A stretch of 64,000 nucleotides of DNA from Nemertoderma westbladi (Eukaryota > Xenacoelomorpha > Nemertodermatida > Nemertodermatidae). Where the stretch lies: assembly GCA_032718475.1 (NCBI GenBank), contig JAUCBJ010001093.1, forward strand, positions 1 to 64,000, given 5' to 3'. Position numbers and translations under genes: made by a program. Under the pieces are notes generated by a model. The model worked only from the letters and a program-made list of their open reading frames with translations, was not told the DNA's origin and did not search any database. Positions 40,901-47,665 of the stretch are shown here, piece by piece (within the stretch, counting starts at the first letter, position 1; each line of letters opens with the position of its first letter).

Positions 40901-42596
40901 CCACACAATAGATAAGGGAATTACCCTCCTCACACTAGGCTCTCTATTACTCAGACCAACACACATATTAAACCTAAATTTCCCTCCTAAACACAACTTC
41001 CTAACGTAACTTCCTATTCTCTAGCATATAACTATTATATTAAAATGCAACATAAACAACTTTCCCAATTCGAAGAATATATTCTAACCAAAACAATAAA
41101 CGAAAAACAATAGAACAGGTTGCAGTTTCAGTATTTTTTCTTGTAATCATCCAGCAGTTGTTATCAGGGTTCCATTTTGATCGCAAATGACTTATTAAAG
41201 ATACGACCCTCCAAGCTGCTGCAAAACCCCTAAATTTAGTGGGCCAGTTAATTCTCTTAGATAGAATCCCTGAAACAATGTGTCTAACGCGTCGAAAGTA
41301 CTTGGGCCTGATAGTAAGTCTTGGATCGCATCAAGAGGCACCCTACCCTATGTGGGCTCCTGTGGCAATTAACTCTAATCTACACATTTATCATTCATCA
41401 TGAATTATGATGAATTAGACTATTAGACTCAGGCTGTACTTATTTGATTTAACATATATAATGTACGATAATAATAATAATAATGCAGCATGCCTATAGT
41501 CGTAGTAGTATTCGTTACACAGGGCCTCGGAGCATGTCAGACAGCTTCATCACATTCACAAACACCAAACTAATAATTATGTATTCAATTGAGAAAATAA
41601 AACTCATTCGAAAAAACACACACCCCCTTTTCACCGGACCTATAGGCATGACTATCTGCACCTCGCATCTGAATGTTCAAGATATGGTTGAATGTAGGTA
41701 ATGTGTAAAGGAAAGAGGTATAAAAGGTCACTGTTATTGTAAATTTGTGCCCAACGACGTTACAGAATCAAATGCGAAACCTTCCAATTGAATCGCTTGC
41801 GGCTCGACAAATCCAAACTCCATTTATGGAGATTCAAATAATTCTAAGCTTAGAATTCTAAATAATTCTTTGCGGAAACTATAATAATTACTGGTAGATT
41901 TTTATATTGTGATGAAACTGAAACAGTAGTAATATAATTACTGGTCTAACCCTATCATTGTCATAGATAGATGTAAACTTACCACACCATATAACCATTG
42001 GTCTATTGGAACAAATGTACTTGGTAGATTTACGAGGTTGGAGGAGAACAGAAACAATATATCAGCAATCGCCAGGCTCACCAGGTAACAATTGGTTGTT
42101 GTTTGCATTCTAAGCAATAAAATGTTAAACATTCAACATCTTAATATTAAATCAATAATTTATTTATAAATTGACAAAAAATATGACAAACGTACAGCTT
42201 TATTAATTGTTATCTTGAATTCAAATATTAAATTCTATATTATAAATTTCTAATATATTATTGCAATTATTTGTATTAACGATAATAAGAAAACTGAAGT
42301 AAAGTAAATAAATACCTGACTCTTCTTCCTCAATTAGTTCAACACAATCGAACAGAGATAGCCTTAAGTTTCATTTCAAATCGCTACCAGCAGACCTACC
42401 AGCCTCCAGTATGCTAGCATAGCAGCATCGCCACAACCGTAATTAATTCAACCTATTATTATAGAAAACCACCCACCTTCGACTTTTACAAACAACTATT
42501 ATCACAAGTAAGTTGCCAATGATACCAATGATAACAATGATCACATAAATGATGGTGAGTACAATGGCTCCAGATGTTGTATCATATTCAGGGTGC
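16728..42596 (-). CDS. TRHR-like G-protein-coupled receptor gene, seven exons, N-terminal exon not identified
   Basis: Rhodopsin-family seven-helix receptor of the plasma membrane. It is most like receptors for thyrotropin-releasing hormone (EFLGamide/TRH type in invertebrates). Exons in coding order: 42477-42596, 41983-42109, 39375-39568, 30146-30227, 29424-29582, 28935-29051, 16728-16916. All introns start GT and end AG, and phases join without a break (988 coding bases). Family marks include [12 protein letters not shown] in TM2, the EL1 cysteine (VGCYT), [17 protein letters not shown] at the TM3 end (E/DRY variant), the EL2 cysteine (ITICSI), FCMPQR in TM6, and [17 protein letters not shown] in TM7. 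The TRHR-like points are [16 protein letters not shown] and YLNSA-NP-YN-MSQ-F. The first exon found begins in mid-codon, so the initiator exon lies beyond 42596, where a LINE has inserted. Introns are loaded with repeats. I see no disabling change. Confidence 0.85.
16917..17539. other. Start of a 12-kb receptor intron; no gene
   Basis: AT-rich intron sequence. The minus-strand frame 17290-17514 shows no known family. Confidence 0.4.
17775..18350 (+). pseudogene. LINE ORF1 N-terminal segment, Ser/Thr/Asn-rich
   Basis: A low-complexity 191-residue frame rich in Ser, Thr, Asn and Pro. The SSTGAGT-type phrase recurs, encoded by AGTACCGGTGCCGGTAC units. It is separated from the Ulp1-like frame by a frame change and a stop near 18400. 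The next frame carries a continuation ([15 protein letters not shown]), so this was once one ORF1. Confidence 0.55.
18405..20199 (+). pseudogene. LINE ORF1 with Ulp1/SENP-like cysteine peptidase domain
   Basis: Ulp1/SENP (C48) peptidases remove SUMO-type modifiers. Numbering from 18583, the domain shows His64 ([12 protein letters not shown]), Gln131 and Cys137 ([17 protein letters not shown]), in the order and spacing of the family. Upstream codons from about 18430 add the N-terminal block ([17 protein letters not shown]). The catalytic Asp, usually in a Y-x-D-S context, is replaced by Cys81 (VYTYCSM), so activity is doubtful. After residue 170 come Ser/Gln-rich and Lys/Glu-rich stretches and a likely coiled coil (about residues 370-415). 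The frame is open for 538 residues and stops at 20199; a related open stretch follows in another frame to 20460. An endonuclease of the LINE type lies downstream, which ties this domain to the retrotransposon rather than to a host gene. Confidence 0.65.
20200..20880 (+). pseudogene. LINE ORF1-ORF2 junction region, frameshifted
   Basis: Open pieces in different frames (20205-20460 and 20462-20881) without known domains. Probably the end of ORF1 and start of ORF2 in a decayed state. Confidence 0.4.
20881..21928 (+). pseudogene. LINE ORF2 endonuclease (EEP fold), plus copy
   Basis: Exonuclease-endonuclease-phosphatase domain that nicks target DNA for LINE insertion. Visible motifs: [11 protein letters not shown] (catalytic Glu), [27 protein letters not shown] and [11 protein letters not shown] (catalytic Asp/Asn). 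A frame break near 21430 separates the following linker frame (21514 onward). That frame runs to [15 protein letters not shown] just before the repeat-R insertion. The RT domain is missing from this copy. Confidence 0.8.
21929..22205. repeat. Dispersed repeat R, copy 2
   Basis: About 277 bp, closely similar to 10396-10690. It ends the LINE frame at 21928, which fixes its left boundary and shows that it moved after the LINE was in place. Confidence 0.65.
22206..22504. other. No gene; CATTTCATTTCATT run
   Basis: Contains a short pentameric (CATTT)n stretch near 22365-22380, which may be a retroelement tail. Otherwise unassigned. Confidence 0.35.
22505..22730. repeat. Two tandem copies of a unit of about 112 bp
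   Basis: Both copies share GGTGGAGTAAGTTTGTAT, AAAAAATCATTATG and GTAAGTAATATGCACAAAAC in the same order. Confidence 0.75.
22731..23089. other. C-rich tracts; no gene
   Basis: C-rich runs at about 22826-22835 and 23017-23032, the second followed by CTCCCCCCC. They lie next to the 3' end of the minus-strand LINE. Confidence 0.5.
23090..25714 (-). pseudogene. LINE ORF2 (endonuclease, RT, C-terminal zinc-finger region), minus copy
   Basis: Same LINE family as 17540-21928 but on the minus strand, and 5'-truncated at 25714, where homology to the plus copy (20908) ends. Endonuclease: 25681-24986 ([17 protein letters not shown]). Linker: about 24752 ([15 protein letters not shown]). RT blocks: [11 protein letters not shown] near 24320, [16 protein letters not shown] near 24120, and catalytic YADD near 24010. 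The C-terminal part is 23888-23163 with cysteine-rich CVVCRM ... CQVCSHC. Several frameshifts separate these frames. An in-frame 36-bp duplication lies at about 23569-23641. The Ulp1 domain is not present in this truncated copy. Confidence 0.8.
25722..25870. repeat. 21-bp GC-rich tandem array, about 7 units
   Basis: Unit CTCTGGGCCGGGGGTGGAGGT with substitutions. It begins at the 5' truncation point of the minus LINE. GC content is far above the neighbourhood. Repetitive frames across it (SLGRGWR) are not taken as genes. Confidence 0.85.
25871..26050 (-). pseudogene. Fragment resembling an endonuclease-like C-terminal region of a retroelement
   Basis: The minus-strand frame reads [27 protein letters not shown] and [15 protein letters not shown]. 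This resembles the PDG-x-PW-x-G-x-L-x-WD ... DT-x-APS ... A-E-x-K-x-KY-x-L pattern I recognise from restriction-like-endonuclease parts of invertebrate LINEs. Short and isolated, so low confidence. Confidence 0.35.
26190..28934 (-). repeat. 40-bp minisatellite abutting a receptor splice donor
   Basis: Roughly 65 tandem units; on the minus strand each reads CAT-GTAAGTTACACTATGTG followed by TACAAGGGTATGTCTCTGTC. Variants of 47 bp contain an extra GTGGCCT-type insertion and are interspersed. The array ends at 28934/28935, exactly the exon-6 donor (CAT|GTAAGT). The unit includes the last exon bases (TGTCCAT), so it appears to have grown from the exon-intron junction. Repetitive frames of 60-90 codons are by-products. 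Confidence 0.9.
28935..29051 (-). CDS. Receptor exon 6: TM6 and EL3
   Basis: The acceptor GGTTGTTAAG precedes ATGTTAATTC. The exon encodes [18 protein letters not shown] and continues to KIFVH, then donor GTAAGT. 117 bp, phase 0 at both ends. The M-P dipeptide matches TRHR-type TM6 (W-M-P there). Confidence 0.85.
29424..29582 (-). CDS. Receptor exon 5: TM5 and short IL3
   Basis: The acceptor CTATTGCAG precedes ACGTCGCGG. The exon encodes [20 protein letters not shown] with the conserved TM5 proline, then a short basic IL3 ending GKVR, donor GTAATT. 159 bp, phase 0-0. Confidence 0.85.
29583..30145 (-). other. Receptor intron 4
   Basis: AT-rich intron containing one copy of the dispersed motif GCAGGTTACAGTGGC ... 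CTAACCAAAACAATAAACGA (29881-29925). No gene. Confidence 0.6.
30146..30227 (-). CDS. Receptor exon 4: EL2 micro-exon
   Basis: An 82-bp exon too short for ORF detection. The acceptor TTTGTATTTCAG precedes GACTTGG and the donor is GAT|GTAAGT. Its first G completes the codon left open by exon 3 (phase 2), and it ends in phase 0 for exon 5. It supplies the EL2 stretch [14 protein letters not shown], including the cysteine expected to bond with EL1. Confidence 0.75.
30432..32290. repeat. 21-bp minisatellite (with 24-bp variants), about 88 units
   Basis: Plus-strand unit GAGTTGTGCACACAAGATACT. Variants GAGTTGTTGTG... are 3 bp longer. Most length changes are multiples of three, so frames stay open for up to 323 codons on the minus strand (30443-31414) and in two overlapping minus frames at 31452-32302. 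The translations are heptads such as VHNSVSC and CAQLSIL. The array lies about 200 bp from the EL2 exon, inside receptor intron 3. A segment of about 260 bp (31510-31735 and 31771-32010) is duplicated within it. Confidence 0.9.
32291..33000. other. Intron sequence; poly-G run at 32770-32783
   Basis: AT-rich, no gene. Part of receptor intron 3. Confidence 0.5.
33010..34430 (-). pseudogene. Heavily decayed LINE reverse transcriptase
   Basis: Minus-strand fragments in changing frames retain LINE RT marks. These are an intact [12 protein letters not shown]-type catalytic block near 33835-33870, a GKGG ... IIQTSLYI block near 34050 (position of the KKGD-x-YRP-SIL motif), and [16 protein letters not shown] near 34110-34150. 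Many stops and frameshifts. The clade is not assignable. Confidence 0.55.
34431..34800. other. AT-rich intron DNA, no gene
   Basis: Short open frames of Ile/Tyr/Phe-rich sequence reflect AT-rich composition. Confidence 0.4.
34801..35480. repeat. Repeat with GGTTGCACCAAG start; possible Harbinger-like remnant
   Basis: GTTGCACCAAG followed by a CACTAA ... TTAGTGCC phrase occurs twice (about 34805 and 34902). CACTAA/TTAGTG motifs repeat in both orientations up to about 35470. GGTTGCACCAA-like ends occur in PIF/Harbinger-type elements, but I could not find the opposite terminus. The superfamily is a guess. Confidence 0.3.
35481..36104. other. Intron DNA, no gene recognised
   Basis: No coding or repeat structure that I can name. 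Confidence 0.4.
36105..36420 (+). pseudogene. Penelope-like element GIY-YIG endonuclease fragment
   Basis: In changing plus-strand frames the sequence reads C[11 protein letters not shown], then R[10 protein letters not shown], a LDTTRLR stretch, [12 protein letters not shown] and finally VVFIRER with [11 protein letters not shown]. This order fits the C-terminal GIY-YIG domain of Penelope-like retroelements (YVGETGR, HL/HF-x2-H). There are several frame breaks and no RT part. Confidence 0.5.
36583..36602. repeat. Poly-C run of 20
   Basis: Uninterrupted C homopolymer in receptor intron 3. Confidence 0.9.
36775..37290 (-). pseudogene. LINE ORF2 C-terminal fragment
   Basis: The minus frame 37138-36812 contains the post-RT pattern [62 protein letters not shown] and [19 protein letters not shown]. 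Upstream (37139-37280), VDDFCYLGS and [10 protein letters not shown] continue it across frameshifts. The family is clearly a LINE; the clade is not certain. Dead copy. Confidence 0.75.
37291..37984. other. Intron DNA; relic of the 21-bp minisatellite unit at 37594-37621
   Basis: GTGCATAAGATACTAGGTTG and GTGCACAACT at 37594-37621 resemble one unit of the array at 30432-32290. Otherwise no gene. Confidence 0.4.
37985..38042. repeat. Direct repeat, 35-bp spacing
   Basis: CCCTGTACACTGTACCACGC occurs twice, at about 37985 and 38020. Confidence 0.8.
38476..38582. repeat. Tandem duplication of about 53 bp
   Basis: AAAAATAGCTGAGATATGAG followed by CGTTC...AAATGTACATG and TTAAGTTATTTTATTA occurs twice in tandem. 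Confidence 0.85.
38856..38972. repeat. 16-bp GC-rich tandem array, seven units
   Basis: Unit AGTGGTGGTGGCGGCC, nearly uniform. Because 16 is not a multiple of three, each strand shows Gly/Trp/Val-rich or Pro/His-rich pseudo-frames; none is supported as a gene. Confidence 0.9.
39375..39568 (-). CDS. Receptor exon 3: EL1 end, TM3, IL2, TM4
   Basis: The acceptor TTTCATTGCAG precedes GTTGGATG. The exon encodes [23 protein letters not shown] and [13 protein letters not shown], ending in phase 2 at CAG|GTAAC. It contains the E/DRY-type motif and the TM4 tryptophan. Confidence 0.9.
39790..40375. repeat. Imperfect repeat units of about 150-165 bp plus a GAC-rich tract
   Basis: Three related stretches share a CCAGGTTTCAATT / CCAAGTTTCAGCTTAAA / CCATGTTTCAACTTAAA phrase followed by an A-rich part; the last two also share GGTTTTCAC. 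They are followed by GACGACGACAACGACGAC at about 40358-40376. This resembles dispersed repeats common in invertebrate introns. No gene. Confidence 0.5.
41078..41300 (-). other. Unassigned open stretch with dispersed motif
   Basis: A minus frame without Met is open from about 41297 to 41080 ([33 protein letters not shown]). At its end it carries the dispersed motif CTAACCAAAACAATAAACGA, also seen at 29907 and 61711. The composition is protein-like and may be a retroelement remnant, but I recognise no family. Confidence 0.25.
41983..42109 (-). CDS. Receptor exon 2: IL1, TM2, EL1
   Basis: The acceptor TTGCTTAG precedes AATGCAAACA. The first A completes the Arg codon begun in exon 1. The exon encodes [19 protein letters not shown], including the conserved TM2 Asp (LAIAD), and ends QWLYGV at GTG|GTAAGT. 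127 bp. Confidence 0.9.
42477..42596 (-). CDS. Receptor exon 1 found: TM1
   Basis: Detected by continuity with exon 2. The acceptor ATTGTTCTAG precedes GCACCCTGAA and the donor is AG|GTGGGT. It encodes [20 protein letters not shown], then [11 protein letters not shown], with the TM1 Gly-Asn pair. It begins in mid-codon, so at least one upstream exon with the start codon is needed. Confidence 0.75.
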
Positions 42597-42781
42597 CTAG
42601 AACAATTACAATACAATTTATGTGTTGTTATACAGACAATACGTTGTCTCTACGGAATTGGGATCGACCGAATTATTCGGTTCGACTGTATATCAGCTGT
42701 CAGACTGTATAGTATCTTAACCTTGCAGTAGCCTACCAGGCCTAAAGAAAGAAAAAGTAACGAACGACTGAACTATCAACA

Positions 42782-44101
42782 ATGGGTTCGGCTTCACAGC
42801 CAATGCCAACCAGCATGGAGGAAGACCAGGTTGATAGATGCGATATAACGTTTGTAGATAGCACGCTCTCTCTCCTAATGCAGGGATTATCGTCGAATCT
42901 GTCAGGTATGGTACAGGAATCTTGCCTCGCAAGATTTAGTCCTGCAGAAATTGCGTTCGCTAAAGATAAACTGTTTACAGCATGTGGCTTTGACCCTATT
43001 GAAAGAAAGGACTCAGCTACTCGTACAGCAGTGAAGGCGAATGTTGCTGATATTTATGACAAACTGCATTCTATGGACAAAACCGGAAGCCTTCCATTTA
43101 TTGTGGTTGGCGTACTGGAGGCGCTCTCGCTCCCAAATCTATCCAAATCTCCTAGTTCTCTTGGGTACTCGGAAGCTCGTGTTAAGTTAGGTCTAATGGA
43201 GGACAAGTTCGACAAGTCCATTCGCGCAATGAGTGACAAATTAATTAAACGACATATTTCCCTCGAGTCTACAGTCCAAAGTTTGATGCTTTCAGAAAAA
43301 TCCGAGAATAATCTCACTGCACCCCCTGAGGTAGGGTGGAGTGTCAATGGTGCCTTAGCAGGTGTCCAATCATACCAATCCTGTCCCAGTTTCCCGTATC
43401 ATGAAGCCCTAACAGCTGCTGTTCATAATCGTTCCGACAGTCCAGGTACTCGCTGTTCACCCGGCAGTCAGGGTGCTCGACCGAAGGTTAGTGCTCAGAG
43501 ATCTTATTCGCCTGCTCCGGATTTGCGTAAACCAACTGCACCTTCAGCTGCCCTTCGTTCAAACCCATATAATCCGCTTTCTGATTCAACACGGGGCAGC
43601 GCCAATCACCCTAGAGCCGCATCCATAGGAGATGATGGGAAGGCAACTAACGTTCAACCAGACGTCCAGGAAATCCCTGTGGACGAGGGCGGTCCATTTT
43701 ATTTTCAGCATAAACAGAGGCATAAACATGTGATTGGCACTGGTGGTAAGGGCGGAGCCGGATCGGTAGGAGTTTCCACTCATAAAACTCGAACAGCTCC
43801 TGCTAACACATTTGTCTTCCGCATTCACAAGTCTGTAACTCCTGCAGATTTAGTTTCTGATCTCGGAGAGTGTGGAATCACGATCCTAGAATCGGACATA
43901 GAAAAGAAATCTCACAGCGAGACGAGATCTAATAGTTTTATGATTTCAATTCCTCGTGATAACTACGAGAAAGCTCTTTCTCCAGATACTTGGGAAGATG
44001 GCATTTGTGTTCGCCCTTGGCACTACTATAGTCGTAACTCGAAAGGAGTTCAAGATTCGCATGATCGCAATAATAGGAGAGGTGCTAGTATTGTAGGTTG
44101 A
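42782..44101 (+). CDS. LINE ORF1 protein
   Basis: Nucleic-acid-binding ORF1 of a non-LTR retrotransposon, 439 residues, intact. It starts MGSASQPMPTSMEEDQVDRC. The N-terminal half is helical, the middle is Ser/Pro-rich and probably disordered (about 210-300), and the C-terminal part looks like the RRM-type fold of LINE ORF1 proteins (FRIHKSVTPADLVSDLGECG ... SFMISIPRDNYEKAL ... WEDGICVRPWHY, about 350-420). ORF2 follows about 55 bp later. Family assignment comes mainly from this position and the C-terminal pattern. Confidence 0.7.
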   Translation: MGSASQPMPTSMEEDQVDRCDITFVDSTLSLLMQGLSSNLSGMVQESCLARFSPAEIAFAKDKLFTACGFDPIERKDSATRTAVKANVADIYDKLHSMDKTGSLPFIVVGVLEALSLPNLSKSPSSLGYSEARVKLGLMEDKFDKSIRAMSDKLIKRHISLESTVQSLMLSEKSENNLTAPPEVGWSVNGALAGVQSYQSCPSFPYHEALTAAVHNRSDSPGTRCSPGSQGARPKVSAQRSYSPAPDLRKPTAPSAALRSNPYNPLSDSTRGSANHPRAASIGDDGKATNVQPDVQEIPVDEGGPFYFQHKQRHKHVIGTGGKGGAGSVGVSTHKTRTAPANTFVFRIHKSVTPADLVSDLGECGITILESDIEKKSHSETRSNSFMISIPRDNYEKALSPDTWEDGICVRPWHYYSRNSKGVQDSHDRNNRRGASIVG

Positions 44102-44157
44102 TATACTTTTATTCAGGTTATTTATTTTTATTAATTTCTTTTTTTTTTAATTACAAT

Positions 44158-44584
44158 GGCTAACCTCAAATCCAACTGTTGTAAATAATAATTTTTGTGT
44201 TTCATCATACAATAGTACTGGTCTATCACCTGATAAACTTGTTTTTATAAATGCGCTATTAGCAGGCAGTGATATTGTTTGTTTACAAGAACACTTTGTG
44301 CTAAGTGACAATAGTCACAGAATAAAGTCGGCCTTTGCTGACTATCAATGTATTATACAACCTGCTACATATCCAGTTAACGAAATCAGATCAGGCAGGC
44401 CTTTAGGTGGTTTATGGTTTACTTTTAGGAAGGCTTTATCGAAATATGTTTCTAGAATAAATGTGACTAATCTGCGACTGCAAGCATTGCAATTACGTTT
44501 GCCTAATGTAAAACCGTAAGTCATAATCAACTTATATTTTCCAGTTGATTCACATGATAATAATATATCTGATGATCTTCTTAC
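44158..44584 (+). pseudogene. LINE ORF2 endonuclease, 5' part, cut by an LTR element
   Basis: The frame reads SSYNSTGLSPDKLVFINALL, SDIVCLQEHFVLSD (catalytic Glu) and LGGLWFTFRKALS. It reaches the LTR retrotransposon at 44584 in the middle of the endonuclease domain. The rest of the domain resumes at 56391. A stop near 44519 shows it was already decaying. Confidence 0.8.
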
Positions 44585-45124
44585 TGTTAGCTTATTCAAT
44601 CCCGCTAACACCCCATAAAGTTATAAGCCGATAAGCAATATTGGGAGCCACGAGATTGGGTAATTAACCAACTCGTGCCATCCCAATAAGAATGGGAAGG
44701 AGAAGCACACAATGAGGGTCAGGGGCCAAACCCCTAACCCAGAGAGAATAGGTGGAGTGAACGGGAACACTCCAAAGGGCGCCAACAAGGGTATCAACCA
44801 ATCAGAGGGGGGAAAGGCATCGATTAGGTAGAGTAACAAGGCCAACCGTGCAATATAGCCACTTGGCAGTAATAATACCAATTCAGTTATCTCAGTGCAA
44901 TACCGGTGCTAGATTAGGTTACATAGTTTTAGATAGGGAAGGACCGGGACTTTAGTTACCGTATCCCGTCTTCCATGTACGACAATATTATATCTATATC
45001 TATATCTATATCTGCATATCATATTATATACAACAAACAGCACAAACTCATTTACTCTTTATGCACGGCGGGGACGCGTGAACTAAAACCGGATAAACCG
45101 GGATCCCTCTTGGATCCCGTCACA
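44585..45124 (+). repeat. 5' LTR
   Basis: 540 bp. It starts TGTTAGC and repeats GCTAACA in reverse at 44604-44610, so the LTR edge can fold into a small hairpin. A (TATATC)n stretch lies at about 44985-45012. The antisense 86-codon frame is present in both LTRs and is probably not a gene. Confidence 0.95.
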
Positions 45125-45192
45125 GTAACTAAACCAGCTGCCGCCCTAGATAAACTCTGTAACCACCAGCCACCAAAATCTGCAGGGGAAAG

Positions 45193-46845
45193 ATGAGTCA
45201 GTCGGGTGAGATAACACCGACGCGGACCCCGGACGAAGAGCTAACGATCCGCGAGGCCGCAACCAGGCGATATAGGCCCACGACGCCGGACCCATCGGTA
45301 ACGGGTCATCCGGCAGTTCAGGACGAGGGGGGCCTGGAACCCGAGGTCCAGCCGAGAGGAAGAGAGAGCGAGACGGAGGGAAAAGGAGACGAGTCGACAC
45401 GGGACGGGGGTCGACGCACCGGTGTCGCCGGCCAGCCACAGGCCGAGGGCGACGAGCGGCCCACCGAAACGGCGACGGTGGGGCCGACGGTGCGGCCCCA
45501 GACGCAGAGAGACAAAGGAGATATCGGTACCGATGTCGCCGGCCAGCTACAGGCCGAGGGCGACGAACGGCCCACCGGAACGGCGACGGTGGGGCCGCCG
45601 GTACGACGTCGAACCCGGAGAGACGGACGAGGGGTCGGTGACGAGGACGTCGGGGTTTCTGAGCGACTTCGACGGGCCTACAACGCGACCCGGAGACTAC
45701 TAGAGGAGGCCAGAAAGGGGAAAACGATAGACGAGGTAAAACTGAAGTCAGGACTATGTAAGTCGGACAGACATTTATACTATCTAATGCGTTTCGGGCA
45801 GAGAGAATTGGCCGAGGAGAGAGCGAGAAAGGTTGCCGAGGAACTGTATGACTCATGGCGGCATGGGGGTATACAACCTAGTGTAGTGTACATAGGGCCA
45901 TATTTAATCGATGCCCGGGGTATAAAATTAATGGGTTGGAACAGACCTGAAGGGGGCGAATCCGAGGTTAACCCCGAGGATTCGGCCTCGTCGGTCGGAG
46001 GGAGTTCCGGGAGGAGGGGGAAAGTTAGTAGGTCGGGAAGGTGGAGGGAGTCCGTCGTAACCGATAAGTCTGCTACATCCTCCGCGAAAGAAAGACTGGT
46101 GAGAGAGGCAGGTGCCGCGTACCGTCTCGAGCTGATAGAGCAAGGTCAGAGGGAAATTGATAAACGGCTAGAGGAGGGGAGAATGCGGCTAGAGAGGGAA
46201 GCGGCATTGATTAGAGAAACCGGAGAGAGGGCCGAAAGGGCTTTGAGAGGCCTTAGGGAGTGTGAGGAAATAGAGGAAAAGGAGTGTAGGGAACGTGAGG
46301 CGAGAGAGGAAAGGGAACGCAAAGAGCGCGAGGCGGAACGCAAGGAGCATGAGGCGAGAGAGGAAAGGGAACGCAAAGAGCGCGAGGCGGAACGCAAGGA
46401 ACATGAGGCGAGAGAAGAAAGGGCACGCAAGGAGCGTGAGGCAAGGGAGGAAAAGGAACGCAAAGAGCGTGAGGCGGAACGCAAGGAGCATGAGGCGAGA
46501 AAGGAAAGTGAACGTAAGGAGCGTGAAGCGAGGCGAAGGGAGAGTGCTAGGAAAGTAGTAGAGTTGGCTGAGCGGGACACGCGGGAGTGTGAGAGGAGAA
46601 TGGCAGGAGCCGAGCGAGACCATGAGGAATTAAAGAGACGCCAAAGTGAGCTTGGGGAACATAGGGTTAGACGCGCGCACGAGCTGCAACTGGTGCGGGC
46701 GGGGGCGTCTGAGAGCGAGACAGGCTCGAGTATTTTAGAGGAGCCAGGGGCCGTGGATACATTTATTAATACCCCACTTACAGGGACCGCACGACAGGCC
46801 CAAAACTGGTGTGACCGTACGGGCGGGCGGGGGGGGGGGGGGTAA
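45193..46845 (+). CDS. Gag-region segment A: charged coiled-coil protein ending at poly-G
   Basis: Starts at ATG 68 bp after the 5' LTR. Residues about 75-150 contain a 38-residue tandem duplication (VAGQ-QAEGDERPT ... TATVGP). A mostly helical unknown domain follows (about 155-260). A long Glu/Arg/Lys coiled coil lies at about 345-465, built of near-repeats of EREAERKEHEAREERERK. The frame enters a 14-G run at 46829-46842 as Arg-Gly-Gly-Gly-Gly and stops immediately after it. The next open segment lies one base over, so the run is the junction. No enzyme motif is seen. A structural Gag N-terminus is inferred from its place. Confidence 0.75.
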   Translation: MSQSGEITPTRTPDEELTIREAATRRYRPTTPDPSVTGHPAVQDEGGLEPEVQPRGRESETEGKGDESTRDGGRRTGVAGQPQAEGDERPTETATVGPTVRPQTQRDKGDIGTDVAGQLQAEGDERPTGTATVGPPVRRRTRRDGRGVGDEDVGVSERLRRAYNATRRLLEEARKGKTIDEVKLKSGLCKSDRHLYYLMRFGQRELAEERARKVAEELYDSWRHGGIQPSVVYIGPYLIDARGIKLMGWNRPEGGESEVNPEDSASSVGGSSGRRGKVSRSGRWRESVVTDKSATSSAKERLVREAGAAYRLELIEQGQREIDKRLEEGRMRLEREAALIRETGERAERALRGLRECEEIEEKECREREAREERERKEREAERKEHEAREERERKEREAERKEHEAREERARKEREAREEKERKEREAERKEHEARKESERKEREARRRESARKVVELAERDTRECERRMAGAERDHEELKRRQSELGEHRVRRAHELQLVRAGASESETGSSILEEPGAVDTFINTPLTGTARQAQNWCDRTGGRGGGG

Positions 46846-47665
46846 TAATGATAATGGTACAGTAGACGTGGTTAATATTAATAGTACCGTATGGGATAAT
46901 TCTAATCAAACCTTTATTGCAGGAAATACTTTGCCTAGTGGTAGTAATTTAAATTTAAATCAGAACAATCTTAATATTAATGTAGAAAATAATCCTAATA
47001 TTAATGTAGCTACGCAAATTAATCAAAATAATCAAAATAATAATAATTCAAATAATTTAATTAATGAGCCAAGCCCGAATTTACAAGATAATTCAAATGA
47101 TTTTATTTCGAACGAACAAATTAATTCTGTATCCGATATGGGTGCTATTAACGTAAACACGTCGGGCGTGTACAGCCAGGCAAACGGGGACCTGGCAGGC
47201 CACACAGTTGGTGGGCCAGAAGTAGCTGGGTTAGGTAGACCCAGCGAGGGCCTGGTAGGCCACGTAGTTGGTAGACCCAGCGAGGGCCTGGTAGGCCACG
47301 TAGTTGGTAGACAGGGAGCAGAGGGCCTGGTAGGCCACGTAGTTGGTAGACAGGGAGCAGAGGGCCTGGTAGGCCACGTAGTTGGTAGGCAGGGAGTGGC
47401 TGGGTTGAATAGACCCAGCGAGGGCCTGGTAGGCCACGCAATAGCAGAGGGAGAGGCGGGGGTGAATAGACCCGACCGCGATAGGGTCGATGTGTCGACT
47501 AGAGAGGGATATAGTAGCGTAGTGAGGGATAGCGAAGTTAGATGTGGCGAGTGGGGGGGGGGGGGGGGGCTACAGGGGCCCCACAACAGCGAGTTAGCGG
47601 CGAAAGGGGGGGGGGGGCAGAGAGTGTCCCACAGCCGTCAGCGGATAATGCGAGGGCCAAAATAG
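46811..47665 (+). CDS. Gag-region segment B: Asn-rich stretch and EGLVGHVVG repeats
   Basis: Open through the poly-G run (as poly-Gly) in the frame shifted by one relative to segment A. First comes an Asn-rich, AT-rich stretch (46845-47140) reminiscent of prion-like low-complexity regions. Then come five or six tandem units of EGLVGHVVGR (47240-47450). A second G run (47553-47569) follows, after which this frame soon ends (47665), while segment C, in another frame, continues. No known domain. Confidence 0.6.
   Translation: MTVRAGGGGGGNNDNGTVDVVNINSTVWDNSNQTFIAGNTLPSGSNLNLNQNNLNINVENNPNINVATQINQNNQNNNNSNNLINEPSPNLQDNSNDFISNEQINSVSDMGAINVNTSGVYSQANGDLAGHTVGGPEVAGLGRPSEGLVGHVVGRPSEGLVGHVVGRQGAEGLVGHVVGRQGAEGLVGHVVGRQGVAGLNRPSEGLVGHAIAEGEAGVNRPDRDRVDVSTREGYSSVVRDSEVRCGEWGGGGGLQGPHNSELAAKGGGGQRVSHSRQRIMRGPK

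Noticed and set aside
16728-42596. Receptor as a processed or dead pseudogene
   Set aside because: Introns are present, all seven junctions keep phase, and key residues are intact.
44621-44881. 86-codon minus-strand frame repeated at 55882-56142
   Set aside because: It lies in both LTRs and is simply the LTR sequence; no known family and antisense to the element.
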